Positions 39,459 to 50,199 of a stretch of DNA of 64,000 bases are shown here, in pieces. Made by a program: the position numbers and the translations under genes. The stretch lies in contig NC_079877.1 of the NCBI RefSeq assembly GCF_029227915.1, positions 31,771,851 to 31,835,850 of the forward strand, read 5' to 3'. The notes under the pieces were generated by a model. It saw only the letters and a list, made by a program, of their open reading frames with translations, was not told the DNA's origin and ran no database searches. How positions within the stretch are numbered: position 1 is the first letter of the stretch; every line of letters begins with the position of its first letter. This DNA comes from Hydractinia symbiolongicarpus (taxonomy: Eukaryota; Cnidaria; Hydrozoa; Anthoathecata; Hydractiniidae).

Positions 39459-40200
39459 TTCCAGCAATCATGTCAAATTAAGAAGAATGTTATTCCTTGG
39501 AGAAAAATTGGCTCATTTATCACATTTATAAGGTCACAGTCCAGAATCAGTTTAATTAATTCCCACTGTCAATCGTTTCACTGTTAAAAGCAATACAACT
39601 TAGTAAATCAATACTATCGCTAAATACATGTTGGTACGAATATGTGACGCCACCGTTGTAACTCAAACGGATTGACACCGTTAGAAAATCAATGAAATGT
39701 AGTTTTTGAAACTGTCTCTTTTTCTGTAGCGCGAACTAACGGCTAGGATTCGTCCCACAGTAAAAAATGACTTATTTATCTTAATTTTTTAATAAAGCGC
39801 TACCACAGCGCCCAGTGCAATCGCTGAGTTCCAGCAATCATGTCAAATTAAGAAGAATGTTATTCCTTGGAGAACAGTTGTCTCATTTTTCACATTTATA
39901 AGGTCACAGTCCAGAATCAGTTCAATTAACTCCCTCAGCAATCGTTTCACTGTTAAAAGCAATACAACTTAGTAACATCGGAAGAAAATCACTAAATACA
40001 TGTTGGTGCGAATATATGACGCAACCGTTGTAACTCAAACGGATTGACACCGTTAGAAAGTCCATGAAATGTAGTTTTTGAAACTGTCTCTATTTCTTCA
40101 GCGCGAACTACTGGCTAGGATTGGTCCGACAGTAAAAAATGACTTATTTATCTTAATTTTTTAATAAAGCGCTACCACAGCGCCCAGTGTAATCGCTGAG

Positions 40201-40573
40201 TTCCAGCAATCATGTCAAATTAAGAAGAATGTTATTCCTTGGAGAACAATTGGCTCATTTTTCACATTTATAAGGTCACAGTCTAGAATCAGTTCAATTA
40301 ACTCCCTCAGTCAATCGTTTCACTGTTAAAAGCAATACAACTTAGTAATATCGGAAGAAAATCACTAAATACATGTTGGTACGAATATGTGACGCAACCG
40401 TTGTAACTCAAACGGATTGACACCGTTAGAAAGTCAATGAAATGTAGTTTTTGAAACTGTCTCTATTTCTTCAGCGCAAACTAACGACTAGGATTCGTCC
40501 CACAGTAAAAAATGACTTATTTATCTTAATTTTTTAATAAAGCGCTACCACAGCGCCCAGTGTAATCGCTGAG
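40201..40573 (+). repeat. Reference 373-bp monomer with internal landmarks
   Basis: This copy serves as a local reference because its neighbours at 39829, 40574 and 41687 are close to it. Landmarks in order are: TTCCAGCAATC at the start; CAATTG near base 48; an ACAGT...ACTG region near bases 108-125 (ACAGT complete only in copies reading CCCACAG); a variable block after CTTAGTAATATC; ACATGTTGGTACG; ATTGAC...GTCAAT at 40416-40438; a T5 tract; CAGCGC; GGATTSGTCCCACAG; an A6 tract and a T6 tract about 23 bp apart; and AAGCGCTACCACAGCGCC near the end. By count it holds 133 G or C in 373 bases. The monomer has stops in all frames, and no polymerase III promoter or protein signature was recognised. 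The start point is arbitrary because the repeat is circularly permutable. Confidence 0.93.
40416..40438. repeat. Short dyad ATTGAC-N11-GTCAAT inside the monomer
   Basis: The arms ATTGAC (40416-40421) and GTCAAT (40433-40438) are perfect inverted complements around an 11-base spacer. The element recurs in most monomers. It is lost by subtype: D and C copies read GATTTAAACCGCTAG, breaking the left arm, and copies reading AAAATCAATG (for example near 43030 and 37818) break the right arm. A 6-bp dyad can occur by chance and is then copied with the monomer, so it may have no role. It could also mark a binding site. Confidence 0.45.
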
Positions 40574-42804
40574 TTCCAGCAATCATGTCAAATTAAGAAG
40601 AATGTTATTCCTTGGAGAACAATTGGCTCATTTTTCACATTTATAAGGTCACAGTCCAGAATCAGTTCAATTAACTCCCTCAGTCAATCGTTTCACTGTT
40701 AAAAGCAATACAACTTAGTAATATCGGAATAAAATCACTAAATACATGTTGGTACGAATATGTGACGCAACCGTTGTAACTCAAACGGATTGACACCGTT
40801 AGAAAGTCAATGAAATGTAGTTTTTAAAACTGTCTCTATTTCTTCAGCGCGAACTAACGGCTAGGATTGGTCCCACAGTAAAAAATGACTTATTTATCTT
40901 AATTTTTTAACAAAGCGCTACCACAGAGCCTAATGTAATCGCTGAATTCCAGCAATCATGTCAAATTAAGAAGAATGTGATTCCTTGAAGACCATTTGGC
41001 TCATTTATCACATTTATAAGGTCACAGTCCAGAATGAGTTCAATTAATTCCCACAGTCAATCGTTTCACTGTTAAAAGCAATACAACTTAGTAATATCGG
41101 AAGAAAATAACTAAATACATGTTGGTACGAATATGTGACGCAACCGTTGTAACTCAAACGGATTGACACCGTTAGAAAGTCAATGAAATCTAGTAATTGT
41201 CTCTATTTCTTCAGCGCAAACTAACGACTAGGATTCGTCCCACAGTAAAAAATGACTTATTTATCTTAATTTTTTAACAAAGCGCTACCACAGGGCCTAG
41301 TGTGCTCGCTGATTTCCAGCAATCATGTCAAATTAAGAAGAATGTTATTCCTTGGAGAACAATTGCCTCATTTATCACATTAATAAGGTCACATTCCAGA
41401 ATCAGTTCAATTAATTCCCAGAGGCAATCGTTTCACTGTTAAAAGCAATACAACTTAGTGATATCGGAAGAAAATCACTAAGTACATGTTGGTACGAATA
41501 TGTGACGCAACCGTTGTAACTCAAACGGATTGACACCGTTAGAAAGTCAATGAAATGTAGTTTTTGAAACTGTCTCTATTTCTTCAGCGCGAACTAACGA
41601 CTAGGATTCGTCCCACAGTAAAAAATGACTTATTTATCTTAATTTTTTAATAAAGCGCTACCACAGCGCCCAGTGTAATCGCTGAGTTCCAGCAATCATG
41701 TCAAATTAAGAAGAATGTTATTCCTTGGAGAACAATTGGCTCATTCTTCACATTTATAAGGTCACAGTCCAGAATCAGTTCAATTAACTCCCTCAGTCAA
41801 TCGTTTCACTGTTAAAAGCAATACAACTTAGTAATATCGGAAGAAAATCACTAAATACATGTTGGTACGAACATGTGACGCAACCGTTGTAACTCAAACG
41901 GATTGACACCGTTAGAAAGTCAATGAAATGTAGTTTTTGAAACTGTCTCTATTTCTTCATCGCAAACTAAGGACTAGGATTCGTCCCACACTAAAAAATG
42001 ACTTATTTATCTTAATTTTTTAATAAAGCGATACCACAGCGCCCAGTGTAATCGCTGAGTTCCAGCAATCATGTCAAATTAAGAAGAATGTTATTCCTTG
42101 GAGAACAGTTGGCTCATTTTTCACATATATAAGGTCACAGTCCAGAATCAGTTCAATTAATTCCCACAGTCAATCGTTTCACTGTTAAAAGCAATACAAC
42201 TTAGTAATATCGGAAGAAAATAACTAAATACATGTTGGTACGAATATGTGACGCAACCGTTGTAACTCAAACGGATTGACACCGTTAGAAAGTCAATGAA
42301 ATCTAGTTTTTGAAACTGTCTCTATTTCTTCAGCGCAAACTAACGACTAGGATTCGTCCCACAGTAAAAAATGACTTATTTATCTTAATTTTTTAATAAA
42401 GCGCTACCACAGCACCCAGTGTAATCGCTGAGTTCCAGCAATCATGTCAAATTAAGAAGAATGTTATTCCTTGGAGAACAATTGGCTCATTTTTCACATT
42501 TTTAAGGTCACAGTCCAGAATCAGTTCAATTAACTCCCTCAGTCAATCTTTCACTGTTAAAAGCAATACAACTTAATAATATCGGAAGAAAATCACTAAA
42601 TACATGTTGGTACGAATGTGTGACGCAACCGTTGTAACTCAAACGGATTGACACCGTTAGAAAGTCAATGAAATCTAGTTTTTGAAACTGTCTCTATTTT
42701 TTCAGCGCGAACTAACGGCTAGGATTGGTCCCACAGTAAAAAATGACTTATTTATCTTAATTTTTTAACAAAGCGCTACCACAGAGCCTAATGTAATCGC
42801 TGTA

Positions 42805-43148
42805 TTCCAGCAATCATGTCAAATTAAGAAGAATGTTATTCCTTGAAGACCAATTGGCTCATTTATCACATTTATAAGGTCACAGCCCAAAGTTAGTTCA
42901 ATTAAGTTGCACAGTCAATCGCTTCACTGTTAAAAGCGATACAACTTAGTAATATCGGAAAAATTAACTAAATACATGTTGGTACGAATATGTGAAGCAA
43001 CCGTTGTAACTCAAACGGATTGACACAGTGAGAAAATTAATGAAATGTAGTTTTTGAAACTGACTATATCTCTTCAGCGCAAACTACTGGCTAGGATTGT
43101 TCCGGCAGTTAATAATGCGCTACCACAGCGCCCAGTGTAATCGCTGAG
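42805..43148 (+). repeat. 344-bp contracted monomer, copy 1 (leftmost)
   Basis: The monomer is 29 bp shorter than usual. The segment from the A6 tract through the T6 tract is missing, leaving CAGTTAATAATGCGC near 43107. It also carries TGTGAAGCAACC, GACACAGTGAG and ATTGTTCCGGCAG. This copy has AATGCGC where later copies have AAAGCGC. Its head resembles TGTATTCCAGC monomers, so it appears fused from two parents relative to the later cassette copies. Confidence 0.9.
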
Positions 43149-43894
43149 TTCCAGCAATCATGTCAAATTAAGAAGAATTTTATTTCTTGTAGTCAAACTG
43201 GCTCATTTATCACATTTATAAGGTCAAAGTCCAAAATCAGTTCAATTAAGTCCCATAGTCAAGCGTTTCACTGTTAAAAGCGATGCAACCTAGTAATATC
43301 CCAATACTATCGCTAAATACATGTTGGTATGAAAATGTGACGCAACCGTTGTAACTCAAACAGATTTATACCGCTAGAAAGTCAATGAAATGTAGTTTTT
43401 GAAACTGTCTCTATTTCTTCAGCGCGAACTAACGGCTAGGATTGGTCCCACAGTAAAAAACGACTTATTTATCTTAATTTTTTAACAAAGCGCTACCACA
43501 GGGCCTAGTGTACTCGCTGATTTCCAGCAATCATGTCAAATTAAGAAGAATGTTATTCCTTGGAAAAAAATTGCCTCATTTATCACAATAATAAGGTCAC
43601 ATTCCAGAATCAGTTCAATTAAGTCCCATAGTCAAGCGTTTCACTGTTAAAAGCGATGCAACCTAGTAATATCCCAATACTATCGCTAAATACATGTTGA
43701 TATGAATATGTGACGCAACCGTTGTAACTCAAACAGATTTATACCGCTAGAAAGTCAATGAAATGTAGTTTTTGAAACTGTCTCTATTTCTTCAGCGCGA
43801 ACTAACGGCTAGGATTGGTCCCACAGTAAAAAACGACTTATTTATCTTAATTTTTTAACAAAGCGCTACCACAGGGCCTAGTGTACTCGCTGAT
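43149..43894 (+). repeat. Single-monomer duplication (373 bp)
   Basis: The stretch from about 43240 repeats from about 43613. Both copies carry AAGTCCCATAGTCAAGC, ATATCCCAATACTATCGC, CAGATTTATACCGC, AAAAAACGACTT and CAGGGCCTAGTGTACTCGC. Starts are 43149 and 43522. The first opens with GAATTTTATTTCTTG, the partner that always follows the contracted monomer. The second opens with GGAAAAAAATTGCC. The repeat unit therefore starts inside one monomer and ends inside the next. Confidence 0.82.
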
Positions 43895-45320
43895 TTCCAG
43901 CAATCATGTCAAATTAAGAAGAATGTTATTCCTTGGAAAACAATTGCCTCATTTATCACAATAATAAGGTCACATTCCAGAATCAGTTCAATTAATTCCC
44001 ACAGCCAATCGTTTCACTGTTAAAAGCAATACAACTTAGTGATATCGGAAAAAAATAAATAAATACATGTTGGTACGAATATGTGACGCAACCGTTGTAA
44101 CTCAAACGGATTGACACCGTTAGAAAATCAATGAAATGTAGTTTTTGAAACTGTCTCTATTTCTTCAGCGCGAACTAACGGCTAGGATTGGTCCCACAGT
44201 AAAAAATGACTTATTTATCTTAATTTTTTAATAAAGCGCTACCACAGCGCCAAGTGTAATCGCTGAGTTCCAGCAATCATGTCAAATTAAGAAGAATGTT
44301 ATTCCTTGGAGAACAATTGGCTCATTTTTCACATTTATAAGGTCACAGTCCAGAATCAGTTCAATTAACTCCCTCAGTCAATCGTTTCACTGTTAAAAGC
44401 AATACAACTTAGTAATATCGGAAGAAAATCACTAAATACATGTTGGTACGAATATGTGACGCAACCGTTGTAACCCAAACGGATTGACACCGTTAGAAAG
44501 TCAATGAAATGTAGTTTTTGAAACTGTCTCTATTTCTTCAGCGCGAACTAACGACTAGGATTCGTCCCACAGTAAAAAATGACTTATTTATCTTAATTTT
44601 TTAATAAAGCGCTAGCACAGCGCCCAGTGTAATCGCTGAGTTCCAGCAATCATGTCAAATTAAGAAGAATGTTATTCCTTGAAGAACAGTTGGCTCATTT
44701 TTCACGTATATAAGGTCACAGTCCAGAATCAGTTCAATTAACTCCCTCAGTCAATCGTTTCACTGTTAAAAGCAATACAACTTAGTAATATCGGAAGAAA
44801 ATCACTAAATACATGTTGGTACGAATATGTGACGCAACCGTTGTAACTCAAACGGATTGGCACCGTTAGAAAGTCAATGAAATGTAGTTTTTGAAACTGT
44901 CTCTATTTCTTCAGCGCGAACTAACGGCTAGGATTGGTCCCACAGTAAAAAAAGACTTATTTATCTTAATTTTTTAACAAAGCGCTACCACAGAGCCTAA
45001 TGTAATCGCTGAATTCCAGCAATCATGTCAAATTAAGAAGAATGTTATTCCTTGAAGACCAATTGGCTCATTTATCACATTTATAAGGTCACAGTCCAGA
45101 ATCAGTTCAATTAATTCCCACAGTCAATCGTTTCACTGTTTAAAGCAATACAACTTAGTAATATCGGAAGAAAATAACTAAATACATGTTGGTACGAATA
45201 TGTGACGCAACCGTTGTAACTCAAACGGATTGACACCGTTAGAAAGTCAATGAAACCTAGTTTTTGAAACTGTCTCTATTTCTTCAGCGCAAACTAACGA
45301 CTAGGATTCGTCCCACAGTA
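43822..45320 (+). repeat. Four-monomer block, first copy (offset 1,865)
   Basis: Starts are 43895, 44268, 44641 and 45014. The block matches about 45687-47185. Shared markers are ATCACAATAATAAGG, GAAAAAAATAAATAAATAC, AACCCAAACGG, TTCACGTATATAAGG, GGATTGGCACCG and GAAACCTAG. At about 45320 the first copy jumps to AAAAAGGACTTATTT, while the second copy continues with an extra monomer (47252) before reaching the same sequence at 47558. The first copy thus looks like a six-monomer unit with one monomer deleted. Confidence 0.85.
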
Positions 45321-45686
45321 AAAAAGGACTTATTTATCTTAAGTTTTTAACAAAGCGCTACCACAGAGCCTAATGTAATCGCTGTATTCCAGCAATCATG
45401 TCAAATTAAGAAGAATGTTATTCCTTGAAGACCAATTGGCTCATTTATGACATTTATAAGGTCATAGTCCAGAATCAGTTTAATTAATTCCCACAGTCAA
45501 TCGTTTCACTGTTAAAAGCAATACAACTTAGTAATGTCAGAAGAAAATCACTAAGTACATGTTGGTGCGAATATGTGACGCAACCGTTGCAACTCAAACG
45601 GATTGACACCGTTAAAAAGTCAATGAAATGTAGCTTTTGAATTTGTCTCTATTTCTTCAGCGCGAAATAACGACTAGGATTCGTCC
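45321..45686 (+). repeat. Chimeric monomer at a one-monomer deletion junction
   Basis: This stretch matches 47558-47923 at an offset of 2,237, whereas everything to its left matches at 1,865. The 372-bp difference is one monomer. The head (45321) fuses a TCGTCCCACAG upstream part to AAAAAGGACTTATTTATC. The tail near 45687 fuses GAAATAACGACTAGG to the AAAAAACGACTT ending and leads into the second copy of the block. The fragment itself has TGTATTCCAGC, GTCATAGTCC and TTTTGAATTTGTC. Confidence 0.8.
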
Positions 45687-47251
45687 CACAGTAAAAAACG
45701 ACTTATTTATCTTAATTTTTTAACAAAGCGCTACCACAGGGCCTAGTGTACTCGCTGATTTCCAGCAATCATGTCAAATTAAGAAGAATGTTATTCCTTG
45801 GAAAACAATTGCCTCATTTATCACAATAATAAGGTCACATTCCAGAATCAGTTCAATTAATTCCCACAGCCAATCGTTTCACTGTTAAAAGCAATACAAC
45901 TTAGTGATATCGGAAAAAAATAAATAAATACATGTTGGTACGAATATGTGACGCAACCGTTGTAACTCAAACGGATTGACACCGTTAGAAAATCAATGAA
46001 ATGTAGTTTTTGAAACTGTCTCTATTTCTTCAGCGCGAACTAACGGCTAGGATTGGTCCCACAGTAAAAAATGACTTATTTATCTTAATTTTTTAATAAA
46101 GCGCTACCACAGCGCCAAGTGTAATCGCTGAGTTCCAGCAATCATGTCAAATTAAGAAGAATGTTATTCCTTGGAGAACAATTGGCTCATTTTTCACATT
46201 TATAAGGTCACAGTCCAGAATCAGTTCAATTAACTCCCTCAGTCAATCGTTTCACTGTTAAAAGCAATACAACTTAGTAATATCGGAAGAAAATCACTAA
46301 ATACATGTTGGTACGAATATGTGACGCAACCGTTGTAACCCAAACGGATTGACACCGTTAGAAAGTCAATGAAATGTAGTTTTTGAAACTGTCTCTATTT
46401 CTTCAGCGCGAACTAACGACTAGGATTCGTCCCACAGTAAAAAATGACTTATTTATCTTAATTTTTTAATAAAGCGCTAGCACAGCGCCCAGTGTAATCG
46501 CTGAGTTCCAGCAATCATGTCAAATTAAGAAGAATGTTATTCCTTGAAGAACAGTTGGCTCATTTTTCACGTATATAAGGTCACAGTCCAGAATCAGTTC
46601 AATTAACTCCCTCAGTCAATCGTTTCACTGTTAAAAGCAATACAACTTAGTAATATCGGAAGAAAATCACTAAATACATGTTGGTACGAATATGTGACGC
46701 AACCGTTGTAACTCAAACGGATTGGCACCGTTAGAAAGTCAATGAAATGTAGTTTTTGAAACTGTCTCTATTTCTTCAGCGCGAACTAACGGCTAGGATT
46801 GGTCCCACAGTAAAAAAAGACTTATTTATCTTAATTTTTTAACAAAGCGCTACCACAGAGCCTAATGTAATCGCTGAATTCCAGCAATCATGTCAAATTA
46901 AGAAGAATGTTATTCCTTGAAGACCAATTGGCTCATTTATCACATTTATAAGGTCACAGTCCAGAATCAGTTCAATTAATTCCCACAGTCAATCGTTTCA
47001 CTGTTTAAAGCAATACAACTTAGTAATATCGGAAGAAAATAACTAAATACATGTTGGTACGAATATGTGACGCAACCGTTGTAACTCAAAGGGATTGACA
47101 CCGTTAGAAAGTCAATGAAACCTAGTTTTTGAAACTGTCTCTATTTCTTCAGCGCAAACTAACGACTAGGATTCGTCCCACAGTAAAAAATGACTTATTT
47201 ATCTTAATTTTTTAATAAAGCGCTACCACAGCGCCCAGTGTAATCGCTGAG
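45687..47251 (+). repeat. Four-monomer block, second copy
   Basis: Starts 45760, 46133, 46506 and 46879 equal 43895-45014 plus 1,865. All the unusual markers of the first copy recur (AACCCAAACGG, TTCACGTATATAAGG, CACTGTTTAAAGC). A visible difference is CAAAGGGATTG near 47087 against CAAACGGATTG. It is followed directly by a full cassette monomer at 47252, so this copy probably keeps the ancestral order that the first copy lost. Confidence 0.83.
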
Positions 47252-48713
47252 TTCCAGCAATCATGTCAAATTAAGAAGAATGTTATTCCTTGGAGAACAA
47301 TTGGCTCATTTTTCACATTTTTAAGGTCACAGTCCAGAATCAGTTCAATTAACTCCCTCAGTCAATCTTTCACTGGTAAAAGCAATACAACTTAGTAATA
47401 TCGGAAGAAAATCACTAAATACATGTTGGTACGAATGTGTGACGCAACCGTTGTAACTCAAACGGATTGACACCGTTAGAAAGTCAATGAAATGTAGTTT
47501 TTGAAACTGTCTCTATTTCTTCAGCGCGAACTAACGGCTAGGATTGGTCCCACAGTAAAAAAGGACTTATTTATCTTAAGTTTTTAACAAAGCGCTACCA
47601 CAGAGCCTAATGTAATCGCTGTATTCCAGCAATCATGTCAAATTAAGAAGAATGTTATTCCTTGAAGACCAATTGGCTCATTTATGACATTTATAAGGTC
47701 ATAGTCCAGAATCAGTTTAATTAATTCCCACAGTCAATCGTTTCACTGTTAAAAGCAATACAACTTAGTAATGTCAGAAGAAAATCACTAAGTACATGTT
47801 GGTGCGAATATGTGACGCAACCGTTGCAACTCAAACGGATTGACACCGTTAAAAAGTCAATGAAATGTAGCTTTTGAATTTGTCTCTATTTCTTCAGCGC
47901 GAAATAACGACTAGGATTCGTCCCACAGTAAAAAATGACTTATTTATCTTAATTTTTTAATAAAGCGCTACCACAGAGCCCAGTGTAATCGCTGAGTTCC
48001 AGCAATCATGTCAAATTAAGAGGAAAGTTATTTCTTGGAGTCCAGTAGGCTTACTTATCACATTTATAAGGTCACAGCCCAAATTTAGTTCAATTAAGTT
48101 GCACAGTCAATCGCTTCACTGCTAAAAGCGATACAACTTAGTAATATCGGAAAAATTAACTAAATACATGTTGGTACGAATATGTGAAGCAACCGTTGTA
48201 ACTCAAACCGATTGACACAGTGAGAAAATTAATGAAATGTAGTTTTTGAAACTGACTATATTTCTTCAGCGCGAACTACTGGCTAGGATTGTTCCGACAG
48301 TTAATAAAGCGCTACCACAGCGCCCAGTGTAATCGCTGAGTTCCAGCAATCATGTCAAATTAAGAAGAATTTTATTTCTTTTAGTCAAACTGGCTCATTT
48401 ATCACATTTATAAGGTCAAAGTCCAAAATCAGTTCAATTAAGTCCCATAGTCAAGCGTTTCACTGTTAAAAGCGATGCAACCTAGTAATATCGGAAGAAA
48501 ATCACTAAATACATGTTGGTACGAATATGTGACGCAACCGTTGTAACTCAAACGGATTGACACCGTTAGAAAATCAATGAAATGTAGTTTTTGAAACTGT
48601 CTCTATTTCTTCAGCGCGAACTAACGGCTATGATTGGTCCCACAGTAAAAAATGACTTATTTATCTTAATTTTTTAATAAAGCGCTACCACAGCGCCAAG
48701 TGTAGTCGCTGAG
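47252..48713 (+). repeat. 1,462-bp four-monomer cassette, copy 1
   Basis: The cassette is four monomers of 372, 373, 344 and 373 bp, starting at 47252, 47624, 47997 and 48341. The first has the one-base deletion CAATCTTTCACTG. The second has TGTATTCCAGC and CACTAAGTACATG. The third is the contracted monomer with GGAGTCCAGTAGGC. The fourth has GAATTTTATTTCTT and AAGTCCAAAATCAG. In this copy the fourth is chimeric: CAACCTAGTAATATCGGAAG near 48480 switches to another subtype. Private differences include TTTTGAATTTGTC and CTGCTAAAAGC. Confidence 0.87.
47997..48340 (+). repeat. 344-bp contracted monomer, copy 2
   Basis: It carries the 29-bp loss between CAGT and TAATAAAGCGC near 48297, together with GGAAAGTTATTTC, GGCTTACTTATC, TGTGAAGCAACC and GATTGTTCCGACAG. 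The change GGCTTACTT distinguishes it from the other copies (GGCTCACTT). It is the third monomer of cassette copy 1. Confidence 0.92.
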
Positions 48714-50199
48714 TTCCAGCAATCATGTCAAATTAAGAAGAATGTTATTCCTTGGAGAACAATTGGCTCATTTTTCACATTTATAAGGTCACAGTCCAGA
48801 ATCAGTTCAATTAACTCCCTCAGTAAATCGTTTCAATGTTAAAAGCAATACAACTTAGTAATATCGGAAGAAAATCACTAAATACATGTTGGTACGAATA
48901 TGTGACGCAACCGTTGTAACTCAAACGGATTGACACCGTTAGAAAATCAATGAAATGTAGTTTTTGAAACTGTCTCTATTTCTTCAGCGCGAACTAACGG
49001 CTAGGATTGGTCCCACAGTAAAAGATGACTTATTTATCTTAATTTTTTAATAAAGCGCTAGCACAGCGCCCAGTGTAATCGCTGACTTCCAGCAATCATG
49101 TCAAATTAAGAAGAATGTTATTCCTTGGAGAACAATTGGCTCATTTTTCACATTTATAAGGTCACAGTCCAGAATCAGTTCAATTAACTCCCTCAGTCAA
49201 TCGTTTCACTGTTAAAAGCAATACAACTTAGTAATATCGGAAGAAAATCACTAAATACATGTTGGTACGAATATGTGACGCAACTGTTGTAACTCAAACG
49301 GATTGACACCGTTAGAAAGTCAATGAAATGTAGTTTTTGAAACTGCCTCTATTTCTTCAGCGCGAACTAACGACTAGGATTCGTCCCACAGTAAAAAATG
49401 ACTTATTTATCTTAATTTTTTAATAAAGCGCTAGCACAGCGCCCAGTGTAATCGCTGACTTCCAGCAATCATGTCAAATTAAGAAGAATGTTATTCCTTG
49501 GAGAACAATTGGCTCATTTTTCACATTTATAAGGTCACAGTCCAGAATCAGTTCAATTAACTCCCTCAGTAAATCGTTTCACTGTTAAAAGCAATACAAC
49601 TTAGTAATATCGGAAGAAAATCACTAAATACATGTTGGTACGGATATGTGACGCAACCGCTGTAACTCAAACGGATTGACACCGTTAGAAAGTCAATGAA
49701 ATGTAGTTTTTGAAACTGTCTCTATTTCTTGAGCGCGAAATAACGGCTAGGATTGGTCCCACAGTAAAAAAAGACTTATTTATCTTAATTTTTTAACAAA
49801 GCGCTACCACAGAGCCTAATGTAATCGCTGAATTCCAGCAATCATGTCAAATTAAGAAGAATGTTAATCCTTGAAGACCAATTGGCTCATTTATCACATT
49901 TATAAGGTCACAGTCCAGAATCAGTTTAATGAATTCCCACAGTCAATCGTTTCACTGTTAAAAGCAATACAACTTAGTAATATCGGAAGAAAATAACTAA
50001 ATACATGTTGGTACGAATATGTGACGCAACCGTTGTAACTCAAACCGATTGACACCGTTAGAAAGTCAATGAAACCTAGTTTTTGAAACTGTCTCTATTT
50101 CTTCAGCTAACGACTAGGATTCGTCCCACAGTAAAAAATGACTTATTTATCTTAATTTTTTAATAAAGCGCTACCACAGCGCCCAGTGTAATCGCTGAG
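48714..50199 (+). repeat. Monomeric tract with a duplicated GCTAGCACAG monomer
   Basis: Starts are 48714, 49087, 49460 and 49833. The monomers at 49087 and 49460 share the rare heads GCTAGCACAGCGCCC and GCTGACTTCC and are spaced 373 bp, so one monomer has duplicated. The copy at 49833 is 367 bp: CTTCAGCTAACG near 50100 has lost about six bases of the usual CAGCGCGAACTAACG. Its GAAACCTAG variant links it to 45014 and 46879, and it leads into cassette copy 2. Confidence 0.82.

Larger units (their letters stand above)
39459..42804 (+). repeat. Fairly homogeneous monomeric tract
   Basis: Starts are 39459, 39829, 40201, 40574, 40947, 41314, 41687, 42060 and 42433. Most copies share GGAGAACAATTGGCTC, CATTTTTCACATTT and AACTCCCTCAGTCAATC, and no strong multi-monomer order is visible. 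Two copies are short. The one at 39459 is 370 bp, with a chimeric middle CTTAGTAAATCAATACTATC. The one at 40947 is 367 bp, because TAGTAATTGTCTC replaces TAGTTTTTGAAACTGTCTC near 41192. This tract separates the A-B-C/D region on the left from the cassette HORs on the right. Confidence 0.8.
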
